Part shown: one piece after another, positions 43,201 to 52,200 of the stretch | Layout of the letters: every line of letters begins with the position of its first letter | Position numbering within the stretch: position 1 is the first letter of the stretch | Source: Forficula auricularia | Lineage: Eukaryota; Arthropoda; Insecta; Dermaptera; Forficulidae | Assembly (NCBI GenBank): GCA_024734495.1 | Contig: JALMQS010000082.1 | Coordinates: forward strand, 636,625-700,624 | Direction of reading: 5' to 3' | DNA: 64,000 nucleotides | Notes under the pieces: generated by a model | Database searches by the model: none | The model's input: only the letters and a program-made list of their open reading frames with translations | What the model was told of the DNA's origin: nothing | Position numbers and translations under genes: made by a program

Positions 43201-46200
43201 CTTCGCAAGTTCCTACCCAAGTCATTCAGTTTGTTATTGGAATCATACATTTCAGACCGATGCTTTCGGGTTCGCTATGATGACGCATATTCCACTTTTA
43301 GGAAGATTGAAGCCGGCGTTTCGCAGGGCAGTGTTCTGGGACCGACTCTGTATCTTCTCTACAGTGCAGATATTCCTCAAAGTCAAGGCACAAAGATAGC
43401 CACCTATGCTGACGATACTACAATCTTGGCGACTGGAATAAACACACAACATGCTACTGACAAACTCCAACGAGCTGTTAATGAGATCTCGACCTGGGCT
43501 AAACGGTGGCGAATCAAGTTTAATGAAGTCAAATCGCAGCATATCAATTTTACGAATAGACAGGAGTCCCCTCTACCAATTACCCTAAATCATCAGCTAA
43601 TATCATATGCTAATACTGCAAAATATCTTGGCATGACTCTCGATGCTAAGCTCCCCTGGAAGGAGTATATCCTGACAAAAGTCAAACAATTAAAAATAAT
43701 TAAAAGAAAGTTATACTGGATGATAGGACGGAGATCCAAACTGTCCATGTATAACAAAATTATTGTGTATAGACAAATCATAAGACCAGTCTGGATCTAT
43801 GGTATTCAGCTCTGGGGCTGTAGCAAAGAATCAAATATCAGGATGGTTCAAACTTTTCAAAACAATACTCTGCGAGATATCGTCGATGCCCGCTGGTACA
43901 TCAGGAACGGAGACATCAGTAAGGGTCTCCACATTACTACTGTATAAGAGGAAATAACTAAAGCAGCCAGGAATCATAAATTGCGACTGGGAAATCACTA
44001 TAATCCCGAAGCTGTTCGACTACTCAGCACCGTCGGACAGCTGAGAAGATTGAAAAGGACCAAGCCAACTGACTTGTCCCAATGAGAAACTTTAAAATGA
44101 CCCCAGTGAATTGCGGATAGTGTTAGACATTTGCAATGTCATCAATGAGATGACATGCTTCCTGAACGTTATATACTTTATTATAGTAAAATCATAAAAC
44201 GGTCATCTGACTGGATTGATAATGAATAATTTAAATAAAAAAAAAAAAAAAAAAATCAAGCAGAGAACAACCTCTTTGTTTCTCTATATGAATAAACAAC
44301 TCTGTTACTCTCGGCAAAATAAAACCTTTTCAAATTAATGTTTTAATTTTGTTTATTCGATTATTTCAATTTGTCATGAATTTAGTTTTGTATTCTATTA
44401 TTCTTTATGTTCGTTCTATGATTTAAAAATACATTTCATTTTTGATACTTTTCTAATGTTCAATAATATTATTAATTATTCAGAAGTCTGTGCTAGTTCT
44501 CCGAGCCAAAAATTCAATCAATTTTAATATCTCATAGAAAACGTCAGATAACTGAAATATCTAGTAATAACCTTATTAAGGTAGTTCTTTCACAAATGTA
44601 AAAATTCAAGAAGTCTTTTGAAACTTGGAATATAAGTCATTAAAAGAATAATACACATATATTGTTAAAATTTGAAGACGATTTACCACACCAAACATGA
44701 AATAATTGCAATTAAAAATGACATTTTTTACATATGGTAGATAGGGAAAGGCTGGGAAAATGATCATTATTTTATTTTTTTTCATTGAAGGACTTTCACC
44801 ATCTTGATGAAAAGTTAATATTTGTTAGAATAATATATTCGGAGCTAACTTAAAAAAAAATTGAAATTATTTACCAAGTTTTGATAAAAAAAAAAAAAAA
44901 CATATATGGGCGATTATTTTTTGTGGAGGGGATATAAGCACAATGGCTTGGAAACGACCCGGCAAGTATGTGTGTATCCATATAGGGATTTAGTAGTGTG
45001 AGTGATACAGTCTCCTTAAAAAACATAACCTAAAATTTTAGACAAAGGAATTATTATTTAACGCAATATAAAAGTAGGTACCACAAAGAGGAAATAAAAT
45101 TAAAAAAATTAAAAAATCTTTTAAATTGTTTTGGAGATTTTTTATTTATTCTATACATATTTCGGGCTATGAACCCTTCATCAGGAGGTTAAACAGAACA
45201 CTGAATCTCCTGATGAAGGGTTCATAGCCCGAAATATGTATAGAGATAAATAAAAAATCTCCAAAACAATTTAAAAGATTTTTTAATTTTTTCAATTTTA
45301 TTTCCTCTTTGTGAAACACCACTATAACCCGTTAAATAATAATTCCTTTGTTTAATATGTTTCACTATAAACCAACACCGCTTTCCCTAAACTTTACTAA
45401 AATTTTAGTTCAGCTCATATTTATATAAGCTACGAGGCTAAAACTTTTGTGTGGATTGTCGCAAAAGAACCTCTTTAAGAACTATCTTTATGTAATAAGT
45501 GAGCAGAAAATCTATTGAAAAGATATCTTGCCGAAAGAAGCAAGCTGTTGATTCACAAGGAAAAATTAATGAGGTTGTACTCTGATTGATGCAAATAAAC
45601 ATATACACTGCGCTTCAAAAAAAGTAGAACACTTTAAAACATTTTGAACATTTTTAAATGAGGTAGGGATTCAAACTATGGATTGGCCAGCTTCCAGTCC
45701 GGACTTAAATCCCATTGAGCATGTATGGGACATGCTGGGGAGGCGAGTCCGTGCTAGAGATCCTACTCCAGAGACCATCCAGCAGCTCTTCAAATCTGGA
45801 CCATACGCAGGTCATACGCCTAATCAGAAGTATGGTTAGGAGGCTGGCGGCTGTGATTCAGACGAGGGGCGGTAATATTCCTTACTAGAACTTGAAATTT
45901 TTGAGATTTTTGTAATAAAAAAAAGACCAAAAAAATTAAAAATTTTGTTTTTGTATATTTTTAGAACCTACTTTTAAGAATTTTTATTCATTGTGATATT
46001 GTTTAAAAATAATTATACCAGTATACAATCTATTAAAAGTTTAAATAAAAAAAATATAAATTTTATATTTCTTTTAAAAAATTCAAATTTTTCAAGTAAC
46101 CACTTTTTTTGAAGCGCAGTGTATTTTATATATAAAGTTCGTTTAGAAATTAACAAGCTAACTTCATTGTTTTCTGTTGGAGATCCTGACTGTGATGAAT

Positions 46201-49200
46201 TTGTAGTTGGTTGAAGGAGTCATTCAGCCAAAGCAACGATACACGTGTACACAATAAAATTCCCAGAATAAGACGTTTCGGCCTGAATTTATCAGGCCAT
46301 CTTCAGTTTATTGGGAATTATTGTGATTGTTCCTGGTTTTGTCAACAATAAGAAATTTAACTTCATATATTTAGTTTTGTACTGGAGCCCAAGATTCAGA
46401 AATGAGTCCTTGCTTTGGCTGAATAACTCACCTTCAACCCACTACTCATTGTTTTCTCGTTAAAAAAATGTCTTTATTAAATTTAACTTGAATCATTAAA
46501 TTTAAGATCTTGAAAAAGTCTCGTGTGACCTGAATGAAACCTTGCTTCCAAATTACACCCAAATCTTTTTTTTACACGAATTTTAGTTTATTGGGAATTA
46601 TACACAATTAGTTCAAAAAGTCTTCCTTTTTTCTCGGTTTCATTATTTTATAAGCTGATTTTTATAAATGATTGAATTAATAATTACAAATTACATTTAT
46701 CTTTTTTTACATTAATTTCCGAAGAACGTATCTATCGTGTAAAAAGAGTTGGTGTAATTGATGTTTTCAATTTTCTCTCGTCATCTACGTCCCTAAGAAC
46801 TCTATTTAAGATTATTATTATTATTAATATAATTTTTATTTTTGTTTTTCTCTTTTTTATTCTAGAAATTGAATAGACAATCTATTCGATTAATTAAAAC
46901 CCTTGCTGGCAACGATGACGTCAAAAAAAGTATAATACAATTGGGATTTGCAGAGCTACTTATCCGGGCTATTGATCGACATCGAGTATGATATTTATTT
47001 ATTTTTATTTATTTTAGTTTACAAGATAATAGGAAATTGGATAAATAAATCAATCACAGAGTTTTATATTAAATAAAACGTACGTTTCATCACTTTATTT
47101 GTGACTTCTTCAGCGATTTATTTCTCAACTCATTTGTCCAATTATGTGAAAAATTCTATCTTTTTCAAATTTTTATTACTCCTAAACTCGTTAATTTTTC
47201 TCTATAGTTATAACAAAGAACAAAAATCACAGTAATCGAGAGCAGGTTTTTTATAATTATAAAACTCTGTGATTGATTTATTTATCCACGATCTTGTAAA
47301 CTAATTAAATTATGGATATACGATTAACCAAACATTTATTATTTATTTAAAATTAAAATATTTTTTTTTTTTTTTTTTTTTAATAATTATACTTTGCAAA
47401 ACTTGGTGAACTTTTTGAAATTTAGTTTCTGCCAAGTAAATTATTAAAATAAATTAATATGGTCAACTGCTTGCATTAAAAATGGTAAGTTTTGTGAATA
47501 TATAAAAAGATGATATTTTTCAAAATTCAAACATCACTAAAGGCTAATCGTCTCAAATTAAATTAAGCAAAAAAAATTTAAAGGCCGTATTAAGGATCTT
47601 ATTACGCAGGGCTCGGATTTATAGGCACTAAAAATCTTTAAAATAGGCAGGCAACTAAGCACTAAAAATAACTAAAATAGGTACTTAAAAAGGCACTTGG
47701 TAAAAATAGGCACTTCATTTCAAATAAGTCATTTCGCATGGTGTTAAATTTTCCTCTTTTGCACTACTAAATCCTCCTAAATTCTTGGCTATTCTTTCCA
47801 TTATTGTCCAAACAGGATTCCTCTTCAGTATTTTGTCCATTATAATTATAATAATATATAATATAATATAAATATAATTATAATTTAGTAATCTATTCAT
47901 CATCATTGAGTATACAGTCCTAAGACTGGTTTGATGCAACAATCCGTCTCCACTCGACTCTGTCCCCCGCCAGCTGTTTAACCTCTCTAAATGTCTGGCA
48001 TCCCATATCCCCCAATTATTTGGTTGAAATATTCTAATCAGTTTCTTCCTTCCCTTTTCTTTCCCACCCCCTCAAGATATCCCCTAGCAGTCCCCCATGT
48101 CTCAGTGTGTGCCCCATCATCTGACCTCTTCTCTTCTTCAGACTCTTCCACAAGGTTCTTCTTTCTCCGATTCTTCCAAGAACTTCTTCATTTGTAATTT
48201 TATCCATCCATTTATTATTCATCATTCTTCTGTAGCACCACATTTCGAAAGCCTCTAATCTCTTTCTCTCCTCTTCTCTAATTGTCCAGGTTTCACACCC
48301 GTACATGGCTATGCTCCATACATATGTCTTCAATAGCAACTTCCTGTTTGCTAAGCTGATTGAGGAGGAGCATAGTAGTTTTGTTTTGTATTAAACCCCA
48401 TTTTTGCTTGGGCAATTCTTGATTTAATTTCGTTTTGCTCCTCCCATCCCATGTTATTTTACTTCCTAGGTAGCGGGATTCCTTAACTCCTTCTAGGTTT
48501 TCTTGGTTAATTTTGATGCATTCCTGTCTCGTTTGTTCTTTTTGTACATACTAGGACCTTGGTTTTTATTCTTGTTTATTTTCATTTGATTTCTTCTATT
48601 AGGATTTGGTTAATTCCATTCAAGGCGTCATCTAATTCTTTTTTANNNNNNNNNNNNNNNNNNNNNNNNNNNNNNNNNNNNNNNNNNNNNNNNNNNNNNN
48701 NNNNNNNNNNNNNNNNNNNNNNNNNNNNNNNNNNNNNNNNNNNNNNNNNNNNNNNNNNNNNNNNNNNNNNNNNNNNNNNNNNNNNNNNNNNNNNNNNNNN
48801 NNNNNNNNNNNNNNNNNNNNNNNNNNNNNNNNNNNNNNNNNNNNNNNNNNNNNNNNNNNNNNNNNNNNNNNNNNNNNNNNNNNNNNNNNNNNNNNNNNNN
48901 NNNNNNNNNNNNNNNNNNNNNNNNNNNNNNNNNNNNNNNNNNNNNNNNNNNNNNNNNNNNNNNNNNNNNNNNNNNNNNNNNNNNNNNNNNNNNNNNNNNN
49001 NNNNNNNNNNNNNNNNNNNNNNNNNNNNNNNNNNNNNNNNNNNNNNNNNNNNNNNNNNNNNNNNNNNNNNNNNNNNNNNNNNNNNNNNNNNNNNNNNNNN
49101 NNNNNNNNNNNNNNNNNNNNNNNNNNNNNNNNNNNNNNNNNNNNNNNNNNNNNNNNNNNNNNNNNNNNNNNNNNNNNNNNNNNNNNNNNNNNNNNNNNNN

Positions 49201-52200
49201 NNNNNNNNNNNNNNNNNNNNNNNNNNNNNNNNNNNNNNNNNNNNNNNNNNNNNNNNNNNNNNNNNNNNNNNNNNNNNNNNNNNNNNNNNNNNNNNNNNNN
49301 NNNNNNNNNNNNNNNNNNNNNNNNNNNNNNNNNNNNNNNNNNNNNNNNNNNNNNNNNNNNNNNNNNNNNNNNNNNNNNNNNNNNNNNNNNNAGAGATTTC
49401 TTGCTTCTAATGCTGTAACACATAGATTGTTAAAATTACACTTTATAAATTGGAAGAATTTTTGGAGACAATTGATAAGTAGGTAAAAAATTGGATATCA
49501 GTGAACAAGTCCAAAAAAGAAGAAGATAATTTACACTATTTTTTTTATTCATACAACCGGCGTTTCGGAGGCTATTCCCTCCTTCTTCAGGTTTGATAAA
49601 TCGTGAAAGGAAATCCAATGAGACATTCCCCTCTGTCTCCTCTTTCAGTGGCAGTAACAATAATATCTTGTATATCATTCTCAGCAGAATTATGATGTAG
49701 TAATAGATTACTAAGTATAATTCTGCTGAGATATTTGCTAAGTGAATAATATCGTGATTTCACTCGCAACTATCAAACTCCGAAGGAGAGATAACACGAG
49801 AACATCGGGCAAATAAAAAAAATAGTGTAAATTCTTCTTCTTTTTTGGACTTTGCCTCATCGATATCGCAATTACGCATATATTATGCTAAAATCAGCCT
49901 CCAAGTCTTAGAAGATAAACATATTTAGCCTCCCTTATAGATAAAGCATCATCTTCATTGATTGTTTCTATGACCTAAAATAAATAAATAGAATCACAGA
50001 ACAAAATAAATTCCAAATGTACCTTTTGAATTTCATCCAAATGGTGAGCATAATATAGCTGCTTGGATCCAGATTTCTTAATAATTCAAAAAAACTTTTA
50101 AATTTAGAAAATGTATCGTAAAATTACCAAATTTAGTTAAAATAGGCACTAAAAAAAGGCATTTCAATTTATTTAAATATGGAAAAAAAATAAGAACACA
50201 AGCAAACATTGTAATTTTAAGATATTGGAAATAAAGTGGTACCTAATGTTTAATTCTAAATTTCTGTATTAAATTAAATTAAATTTATTGAGAAAAATAA
50301 AAATTAAATGTAAGATAAATTTAAAAAATATGAAATTATTTTTTATCTTAAAATTACAAAGTTTGCTTATGTTCTTATTCCAAATATCAAAAAATGTGTG
50401 TATAAAATGTAACAATTTATTCCTTATTAAACTGTAATAAATTCCCTAACTTATGACACCTTTTTTATTCCATTTCGATGCCTAGAACCTGAAATAAGTC
50501 AAGTTTTAGAAAAAGAGTATAGATGGCCCGATTTTTTTGTCCTCAAGTTATTTAGACAATGTAGACAATTAGTCCGGTGTAATTTTGGCACTCGGATTCG
50601 ATTCCTGATGAGGTAAAAACAACCCTTCTAATATCTAATTTAAAAAAAATTCATTCCATTTTGGATATAATACTAGATTTATATTTTTACTTATATTAGA
50701 CTTTAGTTTTAATAAGTCTTGTTTTTATTATATAATATTTATTATACTATTTTATGTATTATCTATTTTGATTATTTATTTTTCTCGATTTGTTCATATT
50801 GATTATAGAGTTCAGCTCGTATGTGTTCTAATGGATGTGCTACTTTGGGCACATTGGCACTAAGAAGTGAACTGAATAGCAAATCATTGTGTGACGTCGG
50901 GGCAGCAAATACAATCATTGAATGTATGAAGGCACATAAAAACGATCCTGATGTACAGAAACAAAAAATCAACTAATTTTTATTAATTTAATGTATTATG
51001 AAAGTTTCTGGTTTTATTTTTTACTCATTGATTATTTTGTGAGGCGTGGATAGAAAAATTTATTGAGTTTAGTAAAAAAAGAATCTCCCAATTAAAGAAT
51101 GCAGATTTATTTAGGTTGAAATGCGTTAATATTTGGATTATTAATACAAAAAATATTTCTATAATACAGTACTCGATAACTCGGTAGTCCGGATAATTCG
51201 GCCACATTCTGGCAGGGCGAAAAAACCCCATTTTCATGTAGTAAACGCTCTATGTCTTCATAAAGTACGTACTTTCCCTTTGTTTAGGGGTATTTGGCAG
51301 TGACGTAGCCAGACTTTTGGGGGGGGGGGGGGGGCAAAACTGGGGGCGCTAATCGTTACAGTCGCCAAAATTATTTGAATTAAGCGATTTTTTTTCTTGT
51401 TTTCCTGGGGAGGCACGGTGTGCATTAAAAAACAAAATAAAATGCGTTTTTACAATTTTATTTGTAGAGTTGACCAACTAAAAATAAATTTTAGATTTAA
51501 CCAAGAAAAACATATATTTAAAATAAGCTGACGTGTTCTGATGTGGCCATCCACTTGACTTTACCATACAACCTGGCCCCTAAAATTATTTATAATCATT
51601 GAGGGGGGGGGGTTAGTTTCTGCATTTTTATACTTCTGGTGTCCCACTGATTATGTATACAAAATTTGGTTGAGTTTGGTAAATGGCCAAGATTTTCATT
51701 TTGGGCGATTAGTTTTTGCATTTTTAGACTTCTGGGGGTCCACTTATTATGTATACAAAATTTGGTTGAGTTTGGTAAATGACCAAGATTTTCATTTTGG
51801 GCGATTAGTTTCTGCATTTTTATACTTCTGGTGTCCCACTGATTATGTATACAAAATTTGATTGAGTTTGGTAAATGGCCAAGATTTTCATTTTGGGCGA
51901 TTAGTTTTTGCATTTTTAGACTTCTGGGGGTCCACTTATTATGTATACAAAATTTGGTTGAGTTTGCTCAAACGGCCTAGATTTTTAATTTTTAACCTCC
52001 CCTCCCTTGGGTCGATATGCACCAAAATCTAATCAGCTCTTAATCTCAATGGACCAAAACTACGTGTGCAATTTGGTTTCGATATTCAAACTAGTTTTTG
52101 AGCTAGCTCGTCCACAAAAATTTGGTAACGCACAGACTAACGGACAACCAGATAGACAGACTAACAGACATTTTGACAAAACAATTATTATCTCGAAAAA

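Larger units (their letters stand above)
45042..45396. mobile_element. 355-bp palindromic hammerhead-bearing retroposon (P1)
   Basis: 12-bp duplications CTAAAATTTTAG at 45030-45041 and 45397-45408 (the word is itself a palindrome). The arms of about 150 bp pair from ACAAAGGAATTATTATTTAA to its inverse, centred near 45197. A ribozyme-like motif lies in each arm at the centre. A unique 3' extension GTTTCACTATAAACCAACAC follows the right arm and is related to that of the element at 62837-63102. Confidence 0.8.

Noticed and set aside
48559..49423. Open frames of 263-283 codons on both strands
   Set aside because: They are made of the undetermined bases of the assembly gap.
51596..51913. 105-codon minus and 63-codon plus open frames that look like repeat proteins
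   Set aside because: They follow from the 96-bp tandem period being a multiple of three; the related array at 655-1000 does not keep either frame.
51613..51996. CRISPR-like array
   Set aside because: Units are contiguous 96-bp repeats without unique spacers, in a eukaryotic intron.
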